Source of the DNA: Procambarus clarkii
Taxonomy: Eukaryota > Arthropoda > Malacostraca > Decapoda > Cambaridae
Assembly (NCBI RefSeq): GCF_040958095.1
Contig: NC_091195.1
Coordinates: forward strand, 25,479,974 to 25,543,973
Length of the DNA: 64,000 nucleotides
Direction of reading: 5' to 3'
The notes under the pieces are model-generated. The model had not been told where the DNA came from, ran no database searches, and saw only the letters and a program-made list of their open reading frames with translations. Numbering within the stretch: the first letter of the stretch is position 1; each line of letters opens with the position of its first letter. Of the stretch, positions 21,401-34,077 are shown piece after piece. The position numbers and the translations under genes are program-made.

Positions 21401-22256
21401 GAGACTGTTCAACACGCTTCCACTACACATAACTGGCCGACCCCTCACAGTGTTCAAGAGAGAACTATCAACATCAGAGGCCCGAGACTGTTCAACACGC
21501 TTCCACTACACATAAGGGACATAACTGGCCGACCCCTCACAGTGTTCAAGAGAGAACTATCAACATCAGAGGCCCGAGACTGTTCAACACGCTTCCACTA
21601 CACATAACTGGCCGACCCCTCACAGTGTTCAAGAGAGAACTATCAACATCAGAGGCCCGAGACTGTTCAACACGCTTCCACTACACATAAGGGGCATAAC
21701 TGGCCGACCCCTCACAGTGTTCAAGAGAGAACTATCAACATCAGAGGCCCGAGACTGTTCAACACGCTTCCACTACACATAACTGGCCGACCCCTCACAG
21801 TGTTCAAGAGAGAACTATCAACATCAGAGGCCCGAGACTGTTCAACACGCTTCCACTACACATAAGGGACATAACTGGCCGACCCCTCACAGTGTTCAAG
21901 AGAGAACTATCAACATCAGAGGCCCGAGACTGTTCAACACGCTTCCGCTACACATAAGGGACATAACTGGCCGACCCCTCACAGTGTTCAAGAGAGAACT
22001 ATCAACATCAGAGGCCCGAGACTGTTCAACACGCTTCCACTACACATAAGGGACATAACTGGCCGACCCCTCACAGTGTTCAAGAGAGAACTATCAACAT
22101 CAGAGGCCCGAGACTGTTCAACACGCTTCCGCTACACATAAGGGACATAACTGGCCGACCCCTCACAGTGTTCAAGAGAGAACTATCAACATCAGAGGTC
22201 CGAGACTGTTCAACACGCTTCCACTACACATAACTGGCCGACCCCTCACAGTGTTC
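18340..22256. repeat. 83/92-bp satellite derived from a LINE 3' coding region
   Basis: About 44 tandem copies. Each unit runs TATCAACATCAGAGGCCCGA, GACTGTTCAACACGCTTCCA, CTACACATAA, an optional AGGGACATA-type 9-bp insert, then CTGGCCGACCCCTCACAGTG and TTCAAGAGAGAAC. In the LINE frame this is the INIRGPRLFNTLPLHI(RDI)TGRPLTVFKREL segment. Repeat boundaries fall on GAGAACTCTATCAACATCAG versus GAGAGAACTATCAACATCAG, near-identical sequences at the two ends of the unit, which suggests the first duplication used this homology. Both unit lengths occur, alternating in the left part and mostly 92 bp in the middle. Because 83 and 92 are not multiples of three, the protein frame is lost. Confidence 0.93.
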
Positions 22257-22260
22257 AATG

Positions 22261-25200
22261 GAAGAACACTGTAGAACACTGAAGAACACTGTAGAACACT
22301 GTAGAACACTGAAGAACACTGAAGAACACTGAAGAACACTGTAGAACACTGAAGAACACTGAAGAACACTGAAGAACACTGTAGAACACTGAAGAACACT
22401 GAAGAACACTGTAGAACACTGAAGAACACTGAAGAACACTGAAGAACACTGAAGAACACTGAAGAACACTGAAGAACACTGAAGAACACTGTAGAACACT
22501 GAAGAACACTGAAGAACACTGAAGAACACTGAAGAACACTGTAGAACACTGAAGAACACTGTAGAACACTGAAGAACAATGTAGAACACTGAAGAACACT
22601 GAAGAACACTGAAGAACACTGTAGAACACTGAAGAACACTGAAGAACACTGAAGAACACTGTAGAACACTGAAAAACACTGAAAAACACTGAAGAACACT
22701 GAAGAACACTGAAGAACACTGTAGAACACTGTAGAACACTGAAGAACACTAAAGAACACTGAAGAACACTGTAGAACACTGAAGAACACTGAAGAACACT
22801 GAAGAACACTGAAGAACACTGTAGAACACTGAAGAACACTGAAGAACACTTAAGAACACTTAAGAACACTGTAGAACACTGAAAAACACTGAAAAACACT
22901 GAAGAACACTGAAGAACACTGAAGAACACTGTAGAACACTGAAGAACACTGAAGAACACTGAAGAACACTGAAGAACACTGTAGAACACTGAAGAACACT
23001 GTAGAACACTGAAAAACACTGAAGAACACTGAAGAACACTGAAGAACACTGTAGAACACTGAAGAACACTGAAGAACACCAAAGAACACCAAAGAACACT
23101 GAAGAACACCAAAGAACACTGAAGAACACTAAAGAACACTGTAGAACACTAAAGAACACTGTAGAACACTAAAGAACACTGGAGAACACTAAAGAACACT
23201 GTAGAACACTAAAGAACACTGTAGAACACTGAAGAACACTGGAGAACACTGAAGAACACTGAAGAACACTGAAGAACACTGTAGAACACTGTAGAACACT
23301 GTAGAACACTAAAGAACACTGGAGAACACTGAAGAACACCAAAGAACACCAAAGAACACTGAAGAACACCAAAGAACACTGAAGAACACTGAAGAACACT
23401 GTAGAACACCAAAGAACACCAAAGAACACCAAAGAACACTGAAGAACACCAAAGAACACTGAAGAACACCAAAGAACACTGTAGAACACCAAAGAACACT
23501 GTAGAACACCAAAGAACACTGTAGAACACCCAAGAACACTGTAGAACACCAAAGAACACTGTAGAACACCAAAGAACACTGTAGAACACCAAAGAACACT
23601 GAAGAACACCAAAGAACACTGAAGAACACCAAAGAACACCAAAGAACACTGTAGAACACCAAAGAACACCAAAGAACACTGTAGAACACCAAAGAACACT
23701 GTAGAACACCAAAGAACACTGTAGAACACCAAAGAACACTGAAGAACACCAAAGAACACTGTAGAACACCAAAGAACACTGTAGAACACCAAAGAACACT
23801 GTAGAACACCAAAGAACACCAAAGAACACTGAAGAACACCAAAGAACACTGTAGAACACCAAAGAACACTGTAGAACACCAAAGAACACTGAAGAACACC
23901 AAAGAACACTGAAGAACACCAAAGAACACTGTAGAACACCAAAGAACACTGTAGAACACCAAAGAACACTGAAGAACACCAAAGAACACTGAAGAACACC
24001 AAAGAACACTGAAGAACACCAAAGAACACTGTAGAACACCAAAGAACACTGTAGAACACCAAAGAACACTGAAGAACACCGAAGAACACCAAAGAACACT
24101 GAAGAACACCAAAGAACACTGAAGAACACCAAAGAACACTGTAGAACACCAAAGAACACTGAAGAACACCAAAGAACACTGAAGAACACCAAAGAACACT
24201 GTAGAACACCAAAGAACACTGTAGAACACCAAAGAACACTGAAGAACACCAAAGAACACTGTAGAACACCAAAGAACACTGAAGAACACTGAAGAACACC
24301 AAAGAACACTGTAGAACACCAAAGAACACTGTAGAACACCAAAGAACACCAAAGAACACTGTAGAACACCAAAGAACACTGAAGAACACCAAAGAACACT
24401 GTAGAACACCAAAGAACACCGAAGAACACCAAAGAACACCGAAGAACACCAAAGAACACCAAAGAACACCAAAGAACACTGAAGAACACCAAAGAACACC
24501 AAAGAACACTGTAGAACACCAAAGAACACCGAAGAACACCAAAGAACACCGAAGAACACCAAAGAACACCGAAGAACACCAAAGAACACTGAAGAACACT
24601 GAAGAACACCAAAGAACACTGAAGAACACCAAAGAACACTGTAGAACACCAAAGAACACCGAAGAACACCAAAGAACACCGAAGAACACCAAAGAACACT
24701 GAAGAACACCAAAGAACACCAAAGAACACCAAAGAACACTGAAGAACACCAAAGAACACTGAAGAACACCAAAGAACACTGAAGAACACTGAAGAACACC
24801 AAAGAACACTGAAGAACACCAAAGAACACTGAAGAACACCAAAGAACACTGAAGAACACCAAAGAACACTGAAGAACACCAAAGAACACCGAAGAACACC
24901 AAAGAACACTGAAGAACACCAAAGAACACTGAAGAACACCAAAGAACACTGAAGAACAGCAAAGAACACCAAAGAACACCGAAGAACACCAAAGAACACC
25001 GAAGAACACCAAAGAACACTGAAGAACACCAAAGAACACTGAAGAACACCAAAGAACACTGAAGAACACCAAAGAACACTGAAGAACACCAAAGAACACT
25101 GAAGAACACCGAAGAACACCAAAGAACACCGAAGAACACCAAAGAACACCGAAGAACACCAAAGAACACCGAAGAACACCAAAGAACACTGAAGAACACC

Positions 25201-27842
25201 AAAGAACACTGTAGAACACCAAAGAACACTGAAGAACACCAAAGAACACTGAAGAACACCAAAGAACACCAAAGAACACTGAAGAACACCAAAGAACACT
25301 GTAGAACACCAAAGAACACTGTAGAACACCAAAGAACACTGTAGAACACCAAAGAACACCAAAGAACACTGTAGAACACCAAAGAACACTGTAGAACACC
25401 AAAGAACACTGTAGAACACCAAAGAACACCGAAGAACACTGTAGAACACCAAAGAACACTGTAGAACACCAAAGAACACCGAAGAACACCAAAGAACACC
25501 AAAGAACACCGAAGAACACTGTAGAACACCAAAGAACACTGTAGAACACCAAAGAACACCGAAGAACACCAAAGAACACTGTAGAACACCAAAGAACACT
25601 GTAGAACACCAAAGAACACCAAAGAACACTGTAGAACACCAAAGAACACTGTAGAACACCAAAGAACACCAAAGAACACTGTAGAACACCAAAGAACACT
25701 GTAGAACACCAAAGAACACCAAAGAACACTGTAGAACACCAAAGAACACTGTAGAACACCAAAGAACACCAAAGAACACTGTAGAACACCAAAGAACACT
25801 GTAGAACACCAAAGAACACCAAAGAACACTGTAGAACACCAAAGAACACTGTAGAACACCAAAGAACACCGAAGAACACTGTAGAACACCAAAGAACAGC
25901 AAAGAACACTGTAGAACACCAAAGAACACTGTAGAACACCAAAGAACACCAAAGAACACTGTAGAACACCAAAGAACACTGTAGAACACCAAAGAACACC
26001 GAAGAACACTGTAGAACACCAAAGAACACTGTAGAACACCAAAGAACACCAAAGAACACTGTAGAACACCAAAGAACACTGTAGAACACCAAAGAACACT
26101 GTAGAACACCAAAGAACACTGTAGAACACCAAAGAACACTGTAGAACACCAAAGAACACTGTAGAACACCAAAGAACACCAAAGAACACTGTAGAACACC
26201 AAAGAACACTGTAGAACACCAAAGAACACCAAAGAACACTGTAGAACACCAAAGAACACTGTAGAACACCAAAGAACACCAAAGAACACTGTAGAACACC
26301 AAAGAACACTGTAGAACACCAAAGAACACCAAAGAACACTGTAGAACACCAAAGAACACTGTAGAACACCAAAGAACACCGAAGAACACTGTAGAACACC
26401 AAAGAACACTGTAGAACACCAAAGAACACCAAAGAACACTGTAGAACACCAAAGAACACTGTAGAACACCAAAGAACACCAAAGAACACTGTAGAACACC
26501 AAAGAACACTGTAGAACACCAAAGAACACTGTAGAACACCAAAGAACACTGTAGAACACCAAAGAACACCAAAGAACACTGTAGAACACCAAAGAACACT
26601 GTAGAACACCAAAGAACACCAAAGAACACTGTAGAACACCAAAGAACACTGTAGAACACCAAAGAACACTGTAGAACACCAAAGAACACTGTAGAACACC
26701 AAAGAACACCAAAGAACACTGTAGAACACCAAAGAACACTGTAGAACACCAAAGAACACTGTAGAACACCAAAGAACACTGTAGAACACCAAAGAACACT
26801 GTAGAACACCAAAGAACACCAAAGAACACTGTAGAACACCAAAGAACACTGTAGAACACCAAAGAACACCAAAGAACACTGTAGAACACCAAAGAACACT
26901 GTAGAACACCAAAGAACACTGTAGAACACCAAAGAACACTGTAGAACACCAAAGAACACTGTAGAACACCAAAGAACACTGTAGAACACCAAAGAACACC
27001 GAAGAACACTGTAGAACACCAAAGAACACTGTAGAACACCAAAGAACACCAAAGAACACTGTAGAACACTGTAGAACACCAAAGAACACTGTAGAACACC
27101 AAAGAACACCAAAGAACACCAAAGAACACCAAAGAACACTGTAGAACACCAAAGAACACTGTAGAACACCAAAGAACACTGTAGAACACCAAAGAACACT
27201 GTAGAACACCAAAGAACACCAAAGAACACTGTAGAACACCAAAGAACACTGTAGAACACCAAAGAACACCAAAGAACACTGTAGAACACCAAAGAACACT
27301 GTAGAACACCAAAGAACACTGTAGAACACCAAAGAACACTGTAGAACACCAAAGAACACTGTAGAACACCAAAGAACACTGTAGAACACCAAAGAACACC
27401 AAAGAACACTGTAGAACACCAAAGAACACTGTAGAACACCAAAGAACACCAAAGAACACTGTAGAACACCAAAGAACACCAAAGAACACCAAAGAACACC
27501 AAAGAACACTGTAGAACACCAAAGAACACCAAAGAACACTGTAGAACACCAAAGAACACCAAAGAACACTGTAGAACACCAAAGAACACCAAAGAACACT
27601 GTAGAACACCAAAGAACACTGTAGAACACCAAAGAACACTGTAGAACACCAAAGAACACCAAAGAACACTGTAGAACACCAAAGAACACCAAAGAACACC
27701 AAAGAACACCAAAGAACACTGTAGAACACCAAAGAACACCAAAGAACACTGTAGAACACCAAAGAACACCAAAGAACACTGTAGAACACCAAAGAACACC
27801 AAAGAACACTGTAGAACACCAAAGAACACTGTAGAACACCAA
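22261..27842. repeat. 10-bp satellite (NNAGAACACY)
   Basis: About 558 copies of a decamer with almost no length change over 5.6 kb. Three forms dominate: GAAGAACACT, GTAGAACACT and AAAGAACACC. The left part (to about 23080) is only the first two, and the AAAGAACACC form appears after that. From about 25.6 kb a 50-bp higher-order unit (GTAGAACACC, AAAGAACACT, GTAGAACACC, AAAGAACACC, AAAGAACACT) recurs. All three reverse-strand frames stay open for more than 1,500 codons (CSLVFYSVLW-like), purely because the decamer has no stop on that strand. Confidence 0.98.
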
Positions 27843-27916
27843 AATGTCCCCAATTCTATCCTATTTAGCCAAGGAGTAAATGGGCTAAATTGAGAGAAAA
27901 AATTGAGAAACTTATC
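27843..27916. other. Short unique spacer
   Basis: About 70 bp of single-copy DNA separating the 10-bp and 20-bp arrays. Confidence 0.6.
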
Positions 27917-28537
27917 TCTGTACTCTGAGTACTGAGACAGTACTCAGAGTACTGAGACAGTACTCTGAGTACTGAGATAGTACTCTGAGTACTGAGACAG
28001 TACTCAGAGTACTGAGATAGTACTCTGAGTACTGAGACAGTACTCAGAGTACTGAGATAGTACTCTGAGTACTGAGATAGTACTCTGAGTACTGAGATAG
28101 TACTCTGAGTACTGAGACAGTACTCAGAGTACTGAGATAGTACTCTGAGTACTGAGACAGTACTCAGAGTACTGAGATAGTACTCTGAGTACTGAGATAG
28201 TACTCTGAGTACTGAGACAGTACTCAGAGTACTGAGATAGTACTCTGAGTACTGAGACAGTACTCAGAGTACTGAGACAGTACTCAGAGTACTGAGACAG
28301 TACTCTGAGTACTGAGACAGTACTCTGAGTACTGAGACAGTACTCTGAGTACTGAGACAGTACTCTGAGTACTGAGACAGTACTCTGAGTACTGAGACAG
28401 TACTCTGAGTACTGAGACAGTACTCTGAGTACTGAGACAGTACTCAGAGTACTGAGACAGTACTCTGAGTACTGAGACAGTACTCTGAGTACTGAGACAG
28501 TACTCAGAGTACTCAGTCAGTACTCTGAGTACTGCGA
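27917..28537. repeat. 20-bp satellite (TACTCTGAGTACTGAGACAG)
   Basis: About 31 copies of TACTCWGAGTACTGAGAYAG. It contains overlapping palindromes: AGTACT in each unit, and CAGTACTCAGAGTACTG, an inverted repeat around one central A, in units with CAGAG. The 12-mer TCAGAGTACTGA is shared with the unrelated-looking array at 44.75-49.64 kb. Confidence 0.96.
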
Positions 28538-28850
28538 TACTGGTATACACTGCACCGTATGGTTGTAATTCTAGTGAGGCTCGTGATACAACCTGCTCAC
28601 CATCAGAGTTCAATGGATCAAATAACTTGAAACAATTTAATTAAACAAATATACACGTATTAAATTTCAATGGAATGATTATTTCAATGGAATAGTTGAG
28701 TGAATTGCCCACACATTGCCGGGGTCACCCTGCAAAGCCCCGACACAGAGGTGGGGGGGGGATTAAACAATATATTACCATATTTTCCTCAGGGAAGGAT
28801 TTTGTTAATACAATTTAACATTTTTGTGGAGTATTGTCTAGCTGTCCTCC
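28538..28850. other. Unique spacer
   Basis: AT-rich single-copy sequence containing a G9 run near 28755. Duplicated phrase TTTCAATGGAATGATTATTTCAATGGAATAG at 28666-28695 in two parts. No gene signal recognised. Confidence 0.55.
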
Positions 28851-31262
28851 TGTGTGGGCCAGTGTGGGACCAGTGTGGGCCAGTGTGGATCAGTGTGGAT
28901 CAGTGTGCACCAGTGTGGATCAGTGTGGGCCAGTGTGGATCAGTGTGGGCCAGTGTGGGCCAGTGTGGATCAGTGTGGATCAGTGTGGATCAGTGTGGAT
29001 CAGTGTGCACCAGTGTGGATCAGTGTGGGCCAGTGTGGATCAGTGTGGGCCAGTGTGGGCCAGTGTGGATCAGTGTGGATCAGTGTGGATCAGTGTGGAT
29101 CAGTGTGGATCAGTGTGGATCAGTGCGGATCAGTGTGGATCAGTGTGGGCCAGTGTGGATCAGTGTGGACCAGTGTGGACCAGTGTGGGCCAGTGTGGGC
29201 AAGTGTGGATCAGTGTGGGCCAGTGTGGGCCAGTGTGGATCAGTGTGGGCCAGTGTGGATCAGTGTGGGACCAGTGTGGGCCAGTGTAGATCAGTGTGGG
29301 CCTGTGTGGATCAGTGTGGGACCAGTGTGGGCCAGTGTGGACCAGTGTGGGCCAGTGTGGATCAGTGTGGGCCAGTGTGGGCCAGTGTGGATCAGTGTGG
29401 GCCAGTGTGGACCAGTGTGGGCCAGTGTGGATCAGTGTGGGCCAGTGTGGATCAGTGTGGGCCAGTGTGGATCAGTGTGGATCAGTGTGGGCCAGTGTGG
29501 GCCAGTGTGGACCGGTGTGGGCCAGTGTGGGCCAGTGTGGATCAGTGTGGGCCAGTGTGGACCGTTGTGGACCGGTGTGGGCCAGTGTGGATCAGTGTGG
29601 GCCAGTGTGGATCAGTGCATGTGGGCCAGTGTGGGCCAGTGTGGATCAGTGTGGGCCAGTGTGGATCAGTGTGGGCCAGTGTGGGCCAGTGTGGGCCAGT
29701 GTGGGCCAGTGTGGGCCAGTGTGGATCAGTGTGGGCCAGTGTGGATCAGTGTGGGCCAGTGTGGATCAGTGTGGGCCAGTGTGGGCCAGTGTGGGCCAGT
29801 GTGGGCCAGTGTGGGCCAGTGTGGGCCAGTGTGGGCCAGTGTGGGCCAGTGTGGGCCAGTGTGGATCAGTGTGGGCCAGTGTGGATCAGTGTGGGCCAGT
29901 GTGGGCCAGTGTGGGCCAGTGTGGGCCAGTGTGGGCCAGTGTGGATCAGTGTGGGCCAGTGTGGATCAGTGTGGGCCAGTGTGGATCAGTGTGGGCCAGT
30001 GTGGATCAGTGTGGGCCAGTGTGGATCAGTGTGGGCCAGTGTGGGCCAGTGTGGGCCAGTGTGGGCCAGTGTGGATCAGTGTGGGCCAGTGTGGGCCAGT
30101 GTGGATCAGTGTGGGCCAGTGTGGATCAGTGTGGGCCAGTGTGGGCCAGTGTGGGCCAGTGTGGGCCAGTGTGGATCAGTGTGGGCCAGTGTGGATCAGT
30201 GTGGGCCAGTGTGGATCAGTGTGGATCAGTGTGGGCCAGTGTGGGCCAGTGTGGATCAGTGTGGGCCAGTGTGGATCAGTGTGGGCCAGTGTGGATCAGT
30301 GTGGATCAGTGTCGATCAGTGTGGACCGGTGTGGACCGGTGTGGGCCAGTGTGGATCAGTGTGGACCGGTGTGGACCGGTGTGGGCCAGTGTGGATCAGT
30401 GTGGGCCAGTGTGGATCAGTGTGGGCCAGTGTGGATCAGTGTGGATCAGTGTGGATCAGTGTGGATCAGTGTGGACCGGTGTGGACCGGTGTGGGCCAGT
30501 GTGGATCAGTGTGGACCGGTGTGGGCCAGTGTGGATCAGTGTGGACCGGTGTGGACCGGTGTGGACCGGTGTGGGCCAGTGTGGATCAGTGTGGACCGGT
30601 GTGGACCGGTGTGGACCGGTGTGGGCCAGTGTGGATCAGTGTGGACCGGTGTGGACCGGTGTGGACCGGTGTGGGCCAGTGTGGATCAGTGTGGACCGGT
30701 GTGGACCGGTGTGGACCGGTGTGGGCCAGTGTGGACCGGTGTGGACCGGTGTGGACCGGTGTGGACCAGTGTGGATCAGTGTGGACCGGTGTGGGCCAGT
30801 GTGGATCAGTGTGGACCGGTGTGGGCCAGTGTGGATCAGTGTGGACCGGTGTGGACCAGTGTGGATCAGTGTGGACCGGTGTGGACCAGTGTGGATCAGT
30901 GTGGACCGGTGTGGGCCAGTGTGGATCAGTGTGGACCGGTGTGGACCGGTGTGGACCGGTGTGGGCCAGTGTGGATCAGTGTGGACCGGTGTGGACCGGT
31001 GTGGACCGGTGTGGGCCAGTGTGGACCGGTGTGGACCGGTGTGGACCGGTGTGGGCCAGTGTGGATCAGTGTGGACCGGTGTGGACCGGTGTGGACCGGT
31101 GTGGGCCAGTGTGGACCGGTGTGGACCGGTGTGGACCGGTGTGGGCCAGTGTGGATCAGTGTGGACCGGTGTGGACCGGTGTGGACCGGTGTGGATCAGT
31201 GTGGATCAGTGTGGACCGGTGTGGACCGGTGTGGACCGGTGTGGGCCAGTGTGGACCAGTTT
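28851..31262. repeat. 10-bp satellite (CAGTGTGGRY)
   Basis: About 240 decamers in three main forms: CAGTGTGGGC, CAGTGTGGAT and CGGTGTGGAC. The CGGTGTGGAC form is rare before 30.3 kb and dominant after it, so the array has a left-to-right gradient. Three plus-strand frames of 660-920 codons (WISVGQCGPVWASVDQCG-like) are by-products of a stop-free unit. Confidence 0.97.
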
Positions 31263-31640
31263 CCACAGGTTCATCTGTTTCTAAATGTAAAGTTATGATC
31301 AGCAAACTGGTTCATGCAGAAGTCTTTAAAGCTACCTTACTGTGGGGGGCAGCTCATACATACGTACGTACATACATACATACATACATACATACATACA
31401 TACATACATACATACATACATACATACATACATACATGCTCCCACCAGCACCATACATAGCCCTATAAAATATTCATGTCTATTTGGGTCTGACATCTGT
31501 CCGGATATCGAATTCAGGCCCAATCGGTTTTGTTCAGACAATGTGTTGGGATATTGGTCACCTCTGACCCCTGACTGTGCTGGAGGTCAAAGGTCACCAC
31601 TGACCCCCCCCCCCCACTGACCTCTCACAATACACCATAC
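31263..31640. other. Unique spacer with (CATA)n and nuclear-receptor-like half sites
   Basis: Contains a (CATA)n tetranucleotide at about 31357-31437 with two CGTA variants, then single-copy sequence. At 31584-31596 is AGGTCAAAGGTCA, a perfect direct repeat of the AGGTCA half site spaced by one base, with further TGACC/GGTCA copies at 31556-31569 and 31601-31605. Whether this is regulatory is unknown. Confidence 0.7.
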
Positions 31641-31641
31641 T

Positions 31642-31692
<51 letters not shown>
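31642..31692. repeat. (CA)n microsatellite
   Basis: About 25 CA dinucleotides without interruption. Confidence 0.96.
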
Positions 31693-31694
<2 letters not shown>

Positions 31695-31751
31695 CCTGAC
31701 CATAGGCCTCGACCCCACCATACCCAGGTCCCACTGTCTCCACTACCACTG

Positions 31752-31807
31752 TGGAGACTACCACCAGGTCGACCACCAGGTCGACCACCAGGTCGACCAC
31801 CAGGTCG
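31752..31807. repeat. 12-bp tandem repeat (ACCACCAGGTCG)
   Basis: Four to five copies of ACCACCAGGTCG at the end of a short unique stretch just upstream of a LINE. Confidence 0.9.
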
Positions 31808-31861
31808 AGCTCAACACAGACTCCTGAACCACCCACGACCTGAACCTGAAACAGGGACCTG

Positions 31862-34077
31862 AAACAAGCCTAAGCAGGGAGATGGAAGAAATAGAACAAA
31901 CGTTGAAGCGATCATATGAGTCTAAGGAAATGGAATTGGAACAGAAAGCTATACAAGAGATAAGGAAAAATCCGAAATATTTTTTCACATACGCAAAATC
32001 CAAATCCAAAACCTAGACCAGTATTGGACCGTTAATTACAAATGAAGGTACGTACACAGAGGACAACAAAGAGATTAGTGAACTTCTAAGAAGCCAGTAT
32101 GAGGCTATGTTTAGCACACCAATAAACAACATGAAAGTTGATGACCCAGACAGCTTCTTTATGAATGACATTCAAGCTGCAGATAATATAACGGATATTA
32201 CCACAAACTCGGAAGACTTTGAAAGAGAAATTGATAATATGCCTATGCACTCAGCTCCTGGGCCTGACTCATGGAATTCAATATTGATAAAGAAATGTAA
32301 AGTACCAGTAGCGAGAGCACTCAGCGTAATATGGAGAAAGAGCCTGGATACAGGGGAGATACCAGCAGCACTTAAATCTGCAGATATAGCTCCGTTGCAC
32401 AAGGGGGGGAGTAAAGCCTTGGCAAAAAATTATAGGCCAGTTGCACTAACATCACACATAATAAAAGTGTTTGAAAGAGTGATTAGGAATCAAATTTCTA
32501 GTTTTATGGAAAATAATGAGTTACACAATCCAGGACAACATGGATTTAGAGCGGGAAGATCCTGTCTGTCACAGTTACTCAACCACTATGACAAAATCAC
32601 AGAAGCCCTAGAAGAAGAGCAAAATGCAGATGTTGTATACACAGACTTTGCAAAGGCGTTCAACAAATGTGACCATGGCGTGATAGCTCACAAAATGAGG
32701 TCAATGGGAATAACTGGTAAAGTAGGACGCTGGATACTCAATTTCCTGTCGAACAGAACGCAAAGAGCAACAGTCAATCAGATAAAATCGAGTCGGAGCG
32801 CAGTTAAAAGCTCTGTACCTCAAGGTACAGTCCTTGCACCACTGCTGTTCCGTATTCTCATATCAGACATAGACAAAAACACAAGTCACAGTTTCGTGTC
32901 GTCCTTTGCAGATGACACAAAAATCAACATGAAAATTATCTCTGCTGAAGACATTGAAAAACTACAAATAGATATCAACAAAGTTTTCGACTAGGCAGCA
33001 GAAAATAACATGATGTTTAACAGTGATAAATTCCAGGTACTCAGGTACGGCAAAAATGAGAACATTAAACATAATACAGAGTACAAAACACAATCGAATC
33101 TTCCCATAGTAGAAAAACAGCATGTCAAGGATTTGGGAATAATGATGTCCGACGATCTAACGTTTAGGGAGCATAACCAAGCAAATATTGCGTCAGCCAG
33201 AAAAATGATCGGATGGATTACGAGAATTTTCAAATCCAGGGATCCCATCACAATGGTTGTACTCTTCAAGTCACTTGTGTTGTCCCGTCTCGAGTACTGC
33301 TCAGTACTCACTTCCCCCTTCAGAGCAGGAGAGATTGCTGAAATAGAGGGAATACAGAGAACATATACGGCACGCATAGACGAGATAAAACACCTAAATT
33401 ATTGGGATCGTCTCAAAGCTCTCCAAATGTACTCTCTAGAAAGGAGACGAGAGAGATACCAAATAATATACACATGGAAAATACTGGAGGGTCAGGTCCC
33501 AAATCTACACAGTAAAATAACAACGTACTGGAGTGAACGATAAGGAAGAAAATGCAGAATAGAACCAGTGAAGAGCAGAGGTGCCATAGGCACAATCAGA
33601 GAACACTGTATAAACATCAGAGGTTCAGTGAAGAGCAGAGGTGCCATAGGCACAATCAGAGAGCACTGTATAAACATCAGAGGTCCAGTGAAGAGCAGAG
33701 GTGCCATAGGCACAATCAGAGAACACTGTATAAACATCAGAGGTTCAGTGAAGAGCAGAGGTGCCATAGGCACAATCAGAGAACACTGTATAAACATCAG
33801 AGGTCCAGTGAAGAGCAGAGGTGCCATAGGCACAATCAGAGAACACTGTATAAACATCAGAGGTCCGCGGTTGTTCAACGTCCTCCCAGCGACTATAAGA
33901 AATATTGCCGGAACAACCGTGGACATCTTCAAGAGGAAACTAGATAGTTTCCTCCAAGGAGTGCCGGACCAACCGGGCTGTGGTGGGTATGTGGGTCTGC
34001 GGGCCGCTCCAAGCAACAGCCTGGTGGACCAAACTCTCACAAGTCAAGCCTGGCCTCGGGCCGGGCTTGGGCAGTAG
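31862..34077 (+). pseudogene. Reverse transcriptase remnant of the 32-34 kb LINE
   Basis: One frame throughout. Linker: IRKNPKYFFTYAKSKSK. RT: PGPDSWNSILIKK, LHKGGSKALAKNYRPVALTS, GQHGFRAGRSCLSQLLNH, motif A YTDFAKAFNKCDH, motif B SVPQGTVLAPLLF, catalytic FADD near 32910, then KDLGIMMSDDLTFREH and SRLEYCSVLTSPFRAGEIAE. Three in-frame stops interrupt it: TAG at 32014, TAG at 32992 (the position of an expected Trp before AAENNMMFN) and TAA at 33541. I see no frameshift. Point decay without indels, plus in-frame repeats, suggests moderate age. Confidence 0.87.
33566..33868. repeat. 60-bp in-frame tandem duplication inside the LINE (five copies)
   Basis: Five copies of a 60-bp unit (GTGAAGAGCAGAGGTGCCAT, AGGCACAATCAGAGAACACT, GTATAAACATCAGAGGTYCA), each coding VKSRGAIGTIREHCINIRGS or -RGP. 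The LINE fragment at 18.3 kb has this segment once (KSRGATGTLRENSINIRGP), so single copy is the likely ancestral state. Copies differ at one or two sites only. Confidence 0.95.

Noticed and set aside
23169-27853. Three overlapping reverse-strand frames of over 1,500 codons
   Set aside because: They arise because the 10-bp unit contains no stop on that strand in any register. All three frames are equally open, the text is a short repeated word, and composition follows the DNA unit exactly.
31357-31437. Tyr/His/Thr repeat frame at the (CATA)n tract
   Set aside because: Simple translation of a tetranucleotide microsatellite.
28700-31468. A 922-codon plus-strand frame
   Set aside because: Covers the CAGTGTGG decamer array. 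Parallel frames are similarly long, and the non-repeat ends have no recognisable domain.
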